A stretch of DNA of 35,378 nt from Chitinophagaceae bacterium (GCA_947379895.1 CANCPA010000027.1:1-35378); one strand, 5' to 3'. Positions 1 through 9,205 are shown, numbered from the stretch's first letter. Notes: generated by a model not told the origin, from the letters alone. Program-made: numbers and translations.

Positions 1-201
1 GACTGCACCTAGTCGACCTATTTCTTGAAAACCCACTATATTACTATCTAAGTCGGGCTTTGGCCATTTAGTACTATCTCCACTACTATAAATTGCTTTT
101 AAAGCAGCAATATCCTCTCCTTCATTTTGCCCTTTGAAGGATAAACAGGTAATTACTCCAATTGTTGTGATTAACCCAATCACCAAATTTGTTTTCTTCA
201 T
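1..201 (-). CDS. Di-haem cytochrome-c peroxidase family lipoprotein, N-terminal fragment
   Basis: Reading leftwards from the ATG at 201-199, an open frame of 67 codons runs off the left edge, so only the N-terminus is visible. It opens with a lysine pair and a hydrophobic stretch ending at Cys19 (GVITC), which suits a lipoprotein signal. After it comes a stretch of the type IAALKAIYSSGDSTKWPKP followed by LDS and FQEIG. Bacteroidetes members of the CcpA/MauG-type cytochrome-c peroxidases carry this kind of pre-domain, with a short W-P-x-P segment before the first CxxCH haem site. The haem motifs themselves lie outside the window, so the family call rests on resemblance of this leader only. 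Such enzymes reduce hydrogen peroxide in the periplasm. The gene has its own upstream gap (202-570) and is probably not part of the SusCD operon. Confidence 0.55.
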   Translation of the reverse strand, partial: MKKTNLVIGLITTIGVITCLSFKGQNEGEDIAALKAIYSSGDSTKWPKPDLDSNIVGFQEIGRLGAV

Positions 202-570
202 TTTCTTACTTTTTAAATACCTTTTAACCATTTATTCAATACAATTGACATTAGAACTTTTCATTAATAGCTCAAAACGTTGGATTCTCGGGTTCTCGTG
301 AGATACTCCTAAGGTCTAACGAGTGCTATTACCCCTTCTTACATACCCTAACACATACAACAATATGTGTTAAAAGAAAGGGTAAGTGTAAACAAACGAC
401 TAATGAGCCACTCTTCCAATCTAGAGAGAGGCTCTCTTAATTTACAGAGCAACTCTGAAATCCTTGTCAGTGTGTCTCAAGGACTCCAGAAACAGCCTGA
501 ATCCATCAATAAAAGAACTAAAAACCTATAAATACCGACATGTTTATATCAATCCATTCACCACTCACCT
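202..570. other. Intergenic region with several small inverted repeats
   Basis: This 369-bp gap lies after the lipoprotein gene that ends at 571 and before the peroxidase gene that starts at 201, both on the minus strand. It should therefore hold a terminator and a promoter. It contains three small hairpins. One has arms 425-430 and 432-437 (AGAGAG/CTCTCT). A second has arms 445-449 and 453-457 (CAGAG/CTCTG). The third is a longer imperfect palindrome around 345-383. None is followed by a clear T-run on the minus strand. A short plus-strand open frame in the right half has no family signature and was not accepted as a gene. Confidence 0.4.
345..383. repeat. Inverted repeat upstream of the peroxidase gene
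   Basis: TAACACATA (349-357) and TATGTGTTA (364-372) form a perfect 9-bp inverted repeat around a 6-nt spacer. The outer flanks ACCC (345-348) and GGGT (380-383) also match, with a few unpaired bases between. The element lies about 145 bp upstream of the peroxidase start. It could be an operator or part of an mRNA hairpin. There is no adjacent T-tract, so a simple intrinsic terminator is unlikely. Confidence 0.35.
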
Positions 571-1194
571 CTATGAAGTGAATCTATACTTTCGTCTAAC
601 TTCCTTTGGTCCCCCAAAATTGCTTTCATCAAACAAAATCTCTATTTCAAAAACACCAGTCTTTTTATTATAGTTACCTGATTGCGTACTTGGAGCAATC
701 GTAATTGTATATTGTGTTTTATTCTTGTCTCTGCGAGTAAGCGTAACTGATTGAGGGATTACGACCACGGTACCTACATCGGTAGAATCTTTCGATTTAG
801 GAATAAATCTAAAACACTTTGGTATGTTAGTATTGTAGGTGCCTGAATCAGAACTAATACTAACATTATACTTACTTACGTAATAGTCATTATTATACAT
901 AGCATTGATATACAGAGCATTTGTTCCCTTTCCTATGACATAAGGATTTTGAAAACCAATTACATCAGGCTCATCCTCAGAAGTAAAGGAGAAACTGATA
1001 AATGGTTTCCAAGTGCTCAACGAATCAATATAGATTTGAGGATGAGGCGAATAATAGGGTTGAGTCTGTGCCCAAGTACCTGCAATCTTAAGCGTCGAAG
1101 CAAAAGATGCATAAGTGGGCTGTACATTATATTCTTTTTTACATCCGTAAAAAAAGGAAACAGCACAAATTATAAATAAATATCTCATCATCAT
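571..1194 (-). CDS. Small lipoprotein of a SusCD locus, unknown function
   Basis: The product has 207 residues. Its first 18 residues are a lipoprotein signal (hydrophobic stretch, then FFYGC with the lipidated Cys at 18, followed by KK). The rest is rich in beta-type sequence and aromatic residues, with no catalytic motif that I recognise. Three Met codons in a row at the start leave the exact initiation codon open. The gene starts only 12 bp after the SusD stop, so it is almost certainly the last gene of the same transcript. Third genes in SusCD loci are often outer-leaflet lipoproteins that help bind the substrate (several DUF families). I cannot place this one in a named family, so that role is inferred from position only. 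Confidence 0.75.
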   Translation of the reverse strand: MMMRYLFIICAVSFFYGCKKEYNVQPTYASFASTLKIAGTWAQTQPYYSPHPQIYIDSLSTWKPFISFSFTSEDEPDVIGFQNPYVIGKGTNALYINAMYNNDYYVSKYNVSISSDSGTYNTNIPKCFRFIPKSKDSTDVGTVVVIPQSVTLTRRDKNKTQYTITIAPSTQSGNYNKKTGVFEIEILFDESNFGGPKEVRRKYRFTS

Positions 1195-1206
1195 AAGGTA
1201 AATTAA

Positions 1207-2631
1207 TTAGTGAAAAAAGGGTATTGTACAAGCAAATCTTGAATCGGGATAGGAGAGATTTGCTGTAGTACTATTACAATCTTTCCTAATCAAATTCTTA
1301 TGTAAACGTGCGATGTCAAAAAATAAATGTCCTTCAAAGCACAGTTCTCTTCTTCGTTCATTAAAAATCTCGTCAATCATTGCCTGTTGAGTTGTTGCAG
1401 TAAATGATGGAGCAGACGGATTGGCACGAGTACGGATGGTATTCAAAAAAGTAGCAGCGGTGGCTAAACCATTTACAGGATCAGCTTGAACAGCAGCCTC
1501 TGCAGCAATCAGGTATAACTCCGATAATCTAATTACCTTGATGTTATTCACACTGTCGGAAGTGCCAAAATATTTTTTGCTGAATGAATAAGTTGTACCA
1601 TTGAGGATAGTATCTTGAAAAAGAGAATTGTGTCCCCTGACATCTGCTTCATCATACATTCCTGTTAAATCAGTTGTCGCAGCAAATTGTGAATAGAGAG
1701 ATTGAGGAACAGTAAAATTGAAATAATCACCATAACCACCACCTGAGCTTTTGCCAAATGCTAACTCAAAGATGCTCTCAGAACTAATATTTTTACCTCT
1801 CCAAGAGGCAACATAAGAATAATTAGGTATCAACGAATATTTTCCACCATTTATCAATGCTGAACTAAGCGTGAATGCTTGATTATAATCTCCTTTATAT
1901 AAACAAACTCTTGCCTTCAGGGCTTTTGCAGCATCAGCGCTTAACCAAGTTTTGGCATCACCCGAAGGATAAATAAAGATACTTTTGGAATACAATGAAA
2001 GAGCAGAATCTAAGTCGTTCAAAACTTGATTATACACTTGATCTACACTGCTGTAAACAATTATCGCCATCACACTATCAGAATTCTTTGTCTTAATAAC
2101 AATTCCCTGATGTGATGCATTAGGAGTATAGCTATAGTTTTGGGCAAATACACGTACTAAATCAAAATGTGCCATTGCCCTAATAGTATATGCGTCTGCT
2201 TTTATCCGATTAATTTGCTCAACCCGACCATTTGTAACCTTATCTATATTTTGCAAAACGCTGTTTGTGCTGTAAATAATAGAATATGCCTGTGAATAAA
2301 AGCTATTCATATTATTCTCGGAAGGAAGAGATGTATTTATAAAATTATAGGTGAAAGTTAAGCTAGGGAACTTTGTAATTGCATACTTAATATTGCCACC
2401 CGTTAACTCTGGATAAACATAAAAATCTCTGACATAATAGCTTGAGGATTTCACTTTATTGTAACAACCAATGATAGCTGTTCTAGCCCCTTCGTAATCG
2501 GTAAAGAGTTCAGACACAGAAACGTTGTTCTCGGATTTTGTTTCCAAAAATTTCCTGCAACCACTGCCCATAAAAACAATGATGATACAAACCCATAAAC
2601 CAATATATTGCTTCACATTCATAATTATCAT
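1207..2631 (-). CDS. susD-like: RagB/SusD-family nutrient-binding outer membrane lipoprotein
   Basis: I start this gene at the ATG at 2631, giving 474 aa. An AAAGGGAGAA stretch precedes it and it gives a normal lipoprotein signal ending MGSGC with Cys at 25. The open frame extends 11 codons further up only through a TTG. SusD hallmarks are present: the N-terminal FLETKSENNVSVSELFTDYEGA segment in shape, tetratricopeptide-like helices (NRIKADAYTIRAMAHFDLVR), and the C-terminal EIFNERRRELCFEGHLFFD signature. SusD proteins cap the SusC porin and bind the incoming oligosaccharide or other ligand. The C-terminus stops at YPDSRFACTIPFFH, somewhat short of the usual PIPQ-x-E-x-xxNP ending. The gene lies 43 bp after SusC, in the same operon. 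Confidence 0.93.
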   Translation of the reverse strand: MIIMNVKQYIGLWVCIIIVFMGSGCRKFLETKSENNVSVSELFTDYEGARTAIIGCYNKVKSSSYYVRDFYVYPELTGGNIKYAITKFPSLTFTYNFINTSLPSENNMNSFYSQAYSIIYSTNSVLQNIDKVTNGRVEQINRIKADAYTIRAMAHFDLVRVFAQNYSYTPNASHQGIVIKTKNSDSVMAIIVYSSVDQVYNQVLNDLDSALSLYSKSIFIYPSGDAKTWLSADAAKALKARVCLYKGDYNQAFTLSSALINGGKYSLIPNYSYVASWRGKNISSESIFELAFGKSSGGGYGDYFNFTVPQSLYSQFAATTDLTGMYDEADVRGHNSLFQDTILNGTTYSFSKKYFGTSDSVNNIKVIRLSELYLIAAEAAVQADPVNGLATAATFLNTIRTRANPSAPSFTATTQQAMIDEIFNERRRELCFEGHLFFDIARLHKNLIRKDCNSTTANLSYPDSRFACTIPFFH

Positions 2632-2674
2632 TTTAACTAATTCTCCCTTTCTAACCACTAACAACTAACCAATA

Positions 2675-5600
2675 TTATATACCCACTTTTACACCCCAAG
2701 TAAAAGTTTGCGCCTCTGGAAATGAAAACTTGTATTCCTTAATCCCGTTTCTATCAGAAGGAGATTTCTGTTTGTACCAATAAAATAAATTAGTTGCATT
2801 ACCATACACTGTAAATGACATTCCTCCCAACTTATTAGCAATATCCTTTGGTACGGAATAAGCAAGGGAAATGTTGCTTAACTTGATATAAGTATTATCA
2901 TACACATATCTTGATGAATTAGAAACTATTGGATTTCCTGTACCATTAATACCTGAGGCTAGTCGAGGAATTGAGGCAATATCCCCGGGTTTCTGCCATC
3001 TTTCTAATAAGTTTACACTCTGATTGCGATTAGATAAGTTTCGACCATTATTTTCAGTGTTATAATCAACCAAGTAATAGCCTCCCAAATTATAAATAAT
3101 ATTAATAGTCAATGAAACACCATGATAGCTAAAATTGTTGATGAATCCACCTTGTGCCTTTGGTAATCTGTCACCTAAAGAATAGGCATTTGAAAGTGAA
3201 CGATCTAATTGTCTTACAGGGACAATCTTTCCATTTTTATCAAAGTATTGTTCATAACCCGTTGAAGGATCAACTCCTGCATATTTGAAACCCCATATTA
3301 CCGAAGTACTGACACCTGCCTTCAAAACAGAAGCGATACTTGGGTCAGAAGCATAGCCTGTAATATTATTATACACTTTTGTAACAATATTCTTGTTGAA
3401 TCCCAAATTAAACGTACTAGTCCACTTAAACTTGCCTGTAAATATTTGAGCAGAAAAACTTGCATCCACACCTCTGTTTCTCATATCAGCGACATTCGCA
3501 AGAATGGAGGTAAAACCATTTTCAGGAGGTATGCCAATAGGATTGATAGCGTTTTTAAGAATGTTGGTATAAACGTCAACAGTGATATTAAATCTCTTTA
3601 AAAAACTAAAATCAATACCCGTATTTTGTTTTAATCCAATTTCCCAAGTCAGATAAGGATTTGGTGCAGTAGAGATATAAGATGACACCAAATCATTGTA
3701 ACCGGGCGTATCAAAACTATACAAACCTCTTGCAGAATAACTTCCAATACGACTATTGCCTGTACGTCCATAACTATATCTAAGTCTAAACATATCCAAC
3801 CAATCGAATTTGGCAAATAATTTCTCCTTATTGATTAACCAACCCATCCCCAATCCAGAGTTTATGGTAGAATTTACATCCTTACCAAAAATACTTGCGG
3901 CATCAATACGGGTTGAAAGGCTAAAATAATATTTACTATCATAGTTATATAATAACTGACTAATGACAGAATAAGACTTTTCAAGGTTTCGAGAAGAGGC
4001 TGCATTTCTATTAGTGGCGGTACTTAATTCAATCAATTTTTTGTAGGTAAAGCCTGTAGCAGAACCATTTAATAATTTAGTATCCTCACTTTTAGCATCA
4101 AAGCCAAGTGTCAAATCAAGTTTGTGAACATTTTTAAAGGTTGGCGACCAATTCGCTTGAGAAGAGCTAATCCAACTAAAATTTGAACGATCAAAGATTT
4201 GTTCGAACCCTCCCTTGCTAGCTCCTGTAGCATTGTCAGGACTTTGAAAGAGTGTCAGTTTGTTTGACAAGGCATCAATACCGAATAATGTGGTAAAACG
4301 AAGTGCTTTAATGGGCGAATATTCAAAATGTGTATTGCCATTAAGAGAACCACCTGTGGCATAATCAATATTTTGAGCCAATACAGCCATTGGATTTGGT
4401 ACACCCAAATTTGCAAAAGAAAAAAAGGTACTATCAGCATTATAAACAGGGGCATTAGGGATGATTGGTACAATTCCATAAACGTTGACCGCATGTTTAT
4501 GCGTAATCGAAGGGGCAAGCGTGAACCCGAATGAAAATTTATTGTTCACCTTATGATCGATCCTTGCACGAAAATATATTTTTTGATAGTCATTACCCTT
4601 TTGAATAGCCTGTTGATTGTGGAAAGTACCTGACATTCGAAATTGAGTATTGTCACTACCTCCCGAAACCTCTATTTCAGCATTGTCATAATTACTATAT
4701 CTGTTTGCTAATTCAAACCAAGGTGTATTCATCGTGCTAGAACCGGCTAGCAATTCTGCTGCAGCCGGAGATTTGCCATCGTTAATAAGTTCCTCTTTCA
4801 TCAGGTCGTGGTATTGTTTTCCATTCAACCATTTTACCATATTGATGCTTTGCGCCCAACCATTACTGTACCCGACATTTAATCTTGTTCTACCTGCTCT
4901 ACCTTTCTTAGTGGTAATAATGATAACACCATTGCTAGCATTAGCACCATAAATAGAGGCTGCGGCGGCATCCTTCAGAATAGAAATGCTTTCAATATCA
5001 GAAGGATTTATACCAGCAAGAGGGTTCAACAATGCTTCATTATTGATAAAGGCAAGTGGTTCATCACTTCTACGTTGTTCCATGACAGGAACTCCGTCAA
5101 TCACATAAAGTGGCTGTGACGAAGTAGTGAGTGTTGTAATATTCGCTCCATTTAGATTGGTAAGTGAGTTTTGACCTCGAATATTAATCTTGACGGGTGT
5201 ACCTAATTCTGTGTTTGTTTCCACTTGCACACCTGCTGCCATACCTTCAAGCATCTTGTCGAAACTTTCAATAGGCCTGTCAACTTGTAAATCCTTTGAG
5301 GAAACAGAAACGATACTTCCTGTAACTTCTTCCTTTCTTTTGGGTTTACTATAACTATTAGTAACCACCACATCTGACAAGGATTGTATGTTTTTGGACA
5401 AGGAAATATCAATGTTTCTATGTCCACTAATATGATATTCATATTTATTATAACCTACAAAGGAAAAGACTAAGCTACCTTGCATCAATTCTTGCTTTGT
5501 GAGACTTATTGAAAATTCACCATTTGTATTCGTAATTGCTACTTTCTTAGTATTGCTTTTCAATAAGATATAAGCGCCAATTAAGGGATCACCATTTTCT

Positions 5601-6013
5601 CCATAAACGTGTCCTATAATTTGAATTTGATTATCAGAAAAGTAATCAGTAGTTAGTTTCTGTATGAGAGAAGGCCTTTTCTTTAATACAATTGTTTTTT
5701 TCTCAATGGCATATTCAAAGGACTGATCTTTTACTAAAATGTCAAGAATAGCAGTTAGGGGTAACTGTTTTGCATTGATGGATACTAGCTTTGCATCTTG
5801 AAGTAGTGCATAGTCATAAAACAACAAATAGCCTGATTGAGCTTTTATTGATAATAGCACCTTTTCGACAGTCACTTCTTTTCCAACAAAAGAAATCTGC
5901 TGAGACCAACCGCTTTTCGAAACCAATAAACACAATATAAAAAACAACAAAGCGATTCTCCTCATATTAAACATTTTGTAAGACTTTCTATATTCCTTAA
6001 TTCTTATTTTCAT
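2675..6013 (-). CDS. susC-like: SusC/RagA-family TonB-linked outer membrane protein with STN domain
   Basis: The product has 1,112 aa. Residues 1-38 hold a signal peptide (hydrophobic core ALLFFILCLL, cleavage near GWSQ). Residues about 39-112 form a secretin/TonB short N-terminal (STN) domain. Residues about 130-205 are a carboxypeptidase-regulatory-like beta domain. The TonB plug follows (DIESISILKDAAAASIYGA is the usual plug signature), then a long barrel ending in aromatic GVKVGI. The STN domain is the part that contacts a FecR anti-sigma factor in trans-envelope signalling, and a FecR gene sits 40 bp upstream. The start at 6013 has AGGGAAGG a few bases before it; a second ATG at residue 14 is possible. 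It imports an unidentified ligand together with the SusD partner downstream. Confidence 0.96.
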   Translation of the reverse strand: MKIRIKEYRKSYKMFNMRRIALLFFILCLLVSKSGWSQQISFVGKEVTVEKVLLSIKAQSGYLLFYDYALLQDAKLVSINAKQLPLTAILDILVKDQSFEYAIEKKTIVLKKRPSLIQKLTTDYFSDNQIQIIGHVYGENGDPLIGAYILLKSNTKKVAITNTNGEFSISLTKQELMQGSLVFSFVGYNKYEYHISGHRNIDISLSKNIQSLSDVVVTNSYSKPKRKEEVTGSIVSVSSKDLQVDRPIESFDKMLEGMAAGVQVETNTELGTPVKINIRGQNSLTNLNGANITTLTTSSQPLYVIDGVPVMEQRRSDEPLAFINNEALLNPLAGINPSDIESISILKDAAAASIYGANASNGVIIITTKKGRAGRTRLNVGYSNGWAQSINMVKWLNGKQYHDLMKEELINDGKSPAAAELLAGSSTMNTPWFELANRYSNYDNAEIEVSGGSDNTQFRMSGTFHNQQAIQKGNDYQKIYFRARIDHKVNNKFSFGFTLAPSITHKHAVNVYGIVPIIPNAPVYNADSTFFSFANLGVPNPMAVLAQNIDYATGGSLNGNTHFEYSPIKALRFTTLFGIDALSNKLTLFQSPDNATGASKGGFEQIFDRSNFSWISSSQANWSPTFKNVHKLDLTLGFDAKSEDTKLLNGSATGFTYKKLIELSTATNRNAASSRNLEKSYSVISQLLYNYDSKYYFSLSTRIDAASIFGKDVNSTINSGLGMGWLINKEKLFAKFDWLDMFRLRYSYGRTGNSRIGSYSARGLYSFDTPGYNDLVSSYISTAPNPYLTWEIGLKQNTGIDFSFLKRFNITVDVYTNILKNAINPIGIPPENGFTSILANVADMRNRGVDASFSAQIFTGKFKWTSTFNLGFNKNIVTKVYNNITGYASDPSIASVLKAGVSTSVIWGFKYAGVDPSTGYEQYFDKNGKIVPVRQLDRSLSNAYSLGDRLPKAQGGFINNFSYHGVSLTINIIYNLGGYYLVDYNTENNGRNLSNRNQSVNLLERWQKPGDIASIPRLASGINGTGNPIVSNSSRYVYDNTYIKLSNISLAYSVPKDIANKLGGMSFTVYGNATNLFYWYKQKSPSDRNGIKEYKFSFPEAQTFTWGVKVGI

Positions 6014-6053
6014 AAACCTTCCCTAACTTCTAGCCCGAAACAACTAACAACTT

Positions 6054-7265
6054 TTAATTCTCCATTACTATTAAGTTTCTGCCTTCAATTTTGAAATGAA
6101 TGCCACTTAACTCAATTATTTTAAGACTTTCGGCTAATGACGCCTCTTTTTTAATTTGTCCTACAAACAAGTTTTTAGGTTTAGCACCTTCATAATTCAC
6201 ATTTACATCATACCATCTAGCCAATTGACGCATAATAGTTTCGATATCACTTTTATTGAAGATGAAATAGCCATTTTTCCAAGCAAGTTCTTGTTCAATA
6301 TCTGCATCAGCTACTGTGAATGATTGGTGTTGGAAAGATGCAATTTTTCCAGGGTATAGTAACTCTGAAAGATTACCCTTTGAAAGTTTTACAGAGCCTT
6401 CAATTAAAGTAGTCTTAATTGAAGATTCATCACTATAACACATGATATTAAAATGTGTTCCAAGAACTTTTACCTCCAAATCATTAACATGAACAATAAA
6501 TGGTTTATTAGGATTTTTTGCAACTTCAAAGTAGGCCTCCCCACTTAAAACTACTTCTCTTGTATTACCACTAAATGCAACCGGAAACTTAATTGAACTT
6601 GCATTATTCATCCACACTTTACTACCATCAGGTAATGCCAATTGGTATTGTCCTCCTCTAGGAGTCGTAATTGTATTAAAAACAGTTTCACTTGTACTAT
6701 ACTTTGGTGAGTTGGATTTGTATATGACGGTTTCTCCTGCCTTATCAATCTTCACTCCCTTATCACTTTCGATAATACCATCTTTTGTATTAACTAAGTC
6801 AATTTTACTTCCATTTCCAAGTGTAAGAATTGCTTTATTTGAACCTGGTGCAACATCATTTTTATATCTAATATCAATCGAAGCGATAGAGTTGCCAATA
6901 CCCAAAGTAGTTTTTAATAAAAAGGCTCCACCAATTATTAATAAAAAGATTGCAGCCACAGACATCCATCTGCGTGTAGAAAACACCTTTAAATTACTTT
7001 TAATTAGCTTGTTAGTAGGCTTTAAATTGAAGTATGAATCGTTATCTGCCTCATTTAATTTTGACTCTATTTTATTAATAAGGACCGAAAAGTCTAACTT
7101 TTCTAAGGGTGCTTTTGTAAGAGAAGTATAGTATAAATCTAAAATCTCTGCCACCTCAACGGAGTCAGCGTTAGTTATCCAAGATTCGAATGTTAAAGTA
7201 TTATCTCTATTACAATTTCCTGCTACAAGTTGAGGAATCAACTCTTTTACTTCATCTTTTGTCAT
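6054..7265 (-). CDS. FecR-family anti-sigma factor / transmembrane signal sensor
   Basis: The product has 403 aa. Residues 1-95 are the cytoplasmic part that binds the sigma factor. Residues about 101-119 form a single transmembrane helix (AAIFLLIIGGAFLL). A periplasmic FecR domain follows (about 195-300), with the TPRGGQYQLALPDGSKVWMN signature, SGEAYFEVA and VLGTHFNI. A C-terminal DUF4974-type domain (about 335-403) ends in VGQIKKEASLAESLKII. This is the standard Bacteroidetes anti-sigma factor: ligand passage through SusC is relayed by the STN domain to this protein, which releases the ECF sigma factor encoded just upstream. The gap to the sigma gene is 92 bp and to SusC 40 bp. Confidence 0.95.
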   Translation of the reverse strand: MTKDEVKELIPQLVAGNCNRDNTLTFESWITNADSVEVAEILDLYYTSLTKAPLEKLDFSVLINKIESKLNEADNDSYFNLKPTNKLIKSNLKVFSTRRWMSVAAIFLLIIGGAFLLKTTLGIGNSIASIDIRYKNDVAPGSNKAILTLGNGSKIDLVNTKDGIIESDKGVKIDKAGETVIYKSNSPKYSTSETVFNTITTPRGGQYQLALPDGSKVWMNNASSIKFPVAFSGNTREVVLSGEAYFEVAKNPNKPFIVHVNDLEVKVLGTHFNIMCYSDESSIKTTLIEGSVKLSKGNLSELLYPGKIASFQHQSFTVADADIEQELAWKNGYFIFNKSDIETIMRQLARWYDVNVNYEGAKPKNLFVGQIKKEASLAESLKIIELSGIHFKIEGRNLIVMEN

Positions 7266-7357
7266 AATTGTAGTCTTTCAGAATAATAGACAAATGTGGA
7301 AAGTAAAAGGACACCCCTTCTTTTAAATATATTTTTTTATAATGTAAATAATTTTGT

Positions 7358-7978
7358 CTATTTCGATAGAAGAATAAGCACTAATAGCCATTCAGCGTTT
7401 TCGGTTAGGTACTTTTTTATGTAATCTTTTGCAGAATATAATTGCTGCTTCACTCGAGACTTTGAAATCCCAAGATGAGATGCGATTTCATCAAGTGAAA
7501 GTCCACCTTGTGTACTCAACAAAAAGACTTCTTTACGCTTTTCAGGTAATTTATCAATCGCTTGAAGTGCAATCTTATGATATTCATCATATAAAATACC
7601 CTTTTCTGTATTTGATTCAAACAAATCTTTTGATGCGCTAAAATTAAGATGAAGCTTATTTTTAAAGTCTTGATGTTTTAAAAGGTTCAAAAGCTTGTTT
7701 TTAGCAATCGTGTAAACATACTTTTCAAAAGAGTTGACAGCAATCAGCACTTCTTTTTTTTCCCATATTATTAAAAAAACATCTTGAAGAATTTCCTCAG
7801 TAATTTCTTTTGATTGCTTTGTAAAACGATATATATAATGATATAATATGGGTAGATAATGTACATAAAGTTTCGAAAATGCCTCTCTATCACCCTGTGC
7901 AACTAATTGCAATAGGTATGCTTCTTCTCCTTCAGAGAAAGCAATTTGAATATTACTATTTGTTTTGAGGCGGTGCAT
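7358..7978 (-). CDS. ECF RNA polymerase sigma-70 factor (Bacteroides expansion type)
   Basis: The product has 206 aa. Sigma region 2 spans about residues 36-102, with EEILQDVFLIIWEKK and the core-binding helix. Region 4 spans about 145-195 and contains LPEKRKEVFLLS and the helix-turn-helix LSLDEIASHLGISKSRVKQQ. The last residues (WLLVLILLSK) are hydrophobic, as is common in this family. It should direct transcription of the SusCD operon when released by the FecR protein encoded next to it. The start at 7978 leaves a normal length. A perfect 9-bp inverted repeat lies 45-69 bp upstream and might take part in control. Confidence 0.95.
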   Translation of the reverse strand: MHRLKTNSNIQIAFSEGEEAYLLQLVAQGDREAFSKLYVHYLPILYHYIYRFTKQSKEITEEILQDVFLIIWEKKEVLIAVNSFEKYVYTIAKNKLLNLLKHQDFKNKLHLNFSASKDLFESNTEKGILYDEYHKIALQAIDKLPEKRKEVFLLSTQGGLSLDEIASHLGISKSRVKQQLYSAKDYIKKYLTENAEWLLVLILLSK

Positions 7979-8561
7979 TAATATGTTAAAGTAAATATCT
8001 TTTAAAAATCAAACACAAAAATTTATTTAGTTAGTCTTACTAAATAACAACATTTTTTATAATTATTCGAATTCTGTTGAAAAAAGAGAACAATAATACA
8101 CATGATTAGTTTCAAAAATATAAAAGTTAGTTAGGAATGCGGCTTTATTTTTGAAAATCATTTCTATGATACATTAATATTCGATTGTTCGGGGCTTAAC
8201 TCTAATTAGCGCTTTATCCCAGTCAAGTTTGTTCATTAACGTTTTAAAGGATATGTATCGTATGGTATAATATTTCTTACGACTTTTATATGATGAGCAG
8301 CGAATGATAAAGAATGCTAGGTGAAAGATTAAATATCAATTGTGTTGTGTCAAATGATTAACAATTGATAAAAAAAATGACTTACGAAGTAAAATGAAAC
8401 GGTAAAGAGAAAACAATATGTTATTTTCATTTCGGATTCAGCTTTAAGAAGTAATTAAAATACGAATAGAATAAATGTAGTTACTATTATTAATTTACCC
8501 GAAACATAACTTAAAAATAGAAATAATGAAGCAGCAATTTTATAACTTGTATGTACCTACT
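7979..8561. other. 583-bp intergenic region upstream of the sigma factor gene
   Basis: No convincing gene is visible on either strand. The region holds the promoter of the sigma gene on the minus strand and the 3' end of the hypothetical gene at 8562. I see two inverted repeats: 8023-8047 (listed separately), and TATCAATTGT (8334-8343) with ACAATTGATA (8361-8370). The second pair is perfect over 10 bp around 17 nt and is followed by an A-run. A weaker TCGTA...TACGA pair lies near 8257-8281. The region is very AT-rich, so such pairs can arise by chance. Confidence 0.4.
8023..8047. promoter_or_regulatory. Candidate operator hairpin upstream of the sigma gene
   Basis: TTATTTAGT (8023-8031) and ACTAAATAA (8039-8047) form a perfect 9-bp inverted repeat with a 7-nt spacer, 45-69 bp before the start codon of the ECF sigma gene. 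The position suits an operator or promoter-linked hairpin. AT-rich composition makes this only a candidate. Confidence 0.25.
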
Positions 8562-9128
8562 TTATCCATCTAGACGCTTTAGAATAATTTCATCAATTAA
8601 CTTAAATAAATGATAGGGTTTATAGGTTCGCCATTCAAGTATTTCCATTAATTCAATGTAATAATTTAATTTCCGCTTTTTAAAATCATACTGACTATGT
8701 TCGGGCATATTTAGCGAAACAATCCAACCATTTTCATCAGCAGTCTCTTCATACCATTCTTCATAATAATCCTTATCGCCACTATGAAAATTGAGAATAT
8801 TCTCTGTTATCAAAATGAACTTAAAGATTTTTTCAGCTTGGAGTTTATCAATAACTTCTCTCTTTAGTTCCATTATATCATTTCCAATGGCATCATTCCA
8901 TTCACCAATCATTTCGATTATTGCAAAGTGTAACTCATAGTCAACGTAAATTATTTTTAAATACAGGGTATTACTTCCAAAATCCTCCCACTGTGGATGT
9001 ATATAGTAATTGTAAACAGTTGTAGAAAATTCAAATTCACTGTGTACAACGCCATAAAAAGGAGATCGCTTGTCTTCCTCTGCATTATACATGTATCGCC
9101 AATTGAAATGAGGTTCTAAAAGATGCAT
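8562..9128 (-). CDS. Conserved hypothetical protein, 188 aa
   Basis: I do not recognise a named family. The protein is soluble, with no signal peptide or membrane helix, and is rich in aromatic and acidic residues. It opens with MHLLEPHFNWRYMYNAEEDK, which I believe is typical of a short uncharacterised protein found in many Bacteroidetes. The middle part (LYLKIIYVDYELHFAIIEMI, then a helix and KFILITENI) looks like a compact alpha/beta fold. The C-terminal third is helical and basic. It lies 77 bp after the kinase gene on the same strand and may be co-transcribed with it. No catalytic motif is apparent and no function should be assigned. Confidence 0.75.
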   Translation of the reverse strand: MHLLEPHFNWRYMYNAEEDKRSPFYGVVHSEFEFSTTVYNYYIHPQWEDFGSNTLYLKIIYVDYELHFAIIEMIGEWNDAIGNDIMELKREVIDKLQAEKIFKFILITENILNFHSGDKDYYEEWYEETADENGWIVSLNMPEHSQYDFKKRKLNYYIELMEILEWRTYKPYHLFKLIDEIILKRLDG

Positions 9129-9205
9129 GCTATTTTAAATATGAATTATAAGTAATCAGTTGTGAAATATGAGTTATGTGATTTAGTCTGTTTATTGACT
9201 TATAA

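Noticed and set aside
464-673. Plus-strand open frame at the 3' end of the small lipoprotein gene
   Set aside because: It overlaps the lipoprotein gene on the other strand, has no recognisable start context and no protein-like pattern.
1620-2631. TTG at 2664 as the SusD start
   Set aside because: It would place eleven extra residues before the lipoprotein signal. The ATG at 2631 has a purine-rich stretch in front and gives a normal signal peptide.
6712-7131. 139-aa plus-strand open frame inside the FecR gene
   Set aside because: It is the antisense shadow of a well-supported anti-sigma gene, and its hydrophobic look mirrors the transmembrane codons.
8334-8370. Intrinsic terminator from the 10-bp inverted repeat with an A-run
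   Set aside because: The A-run follows the stem on the plus strand, where no gene ends. On the minus strand the T-run comes before the stem, which is the wrong order for a terminator.
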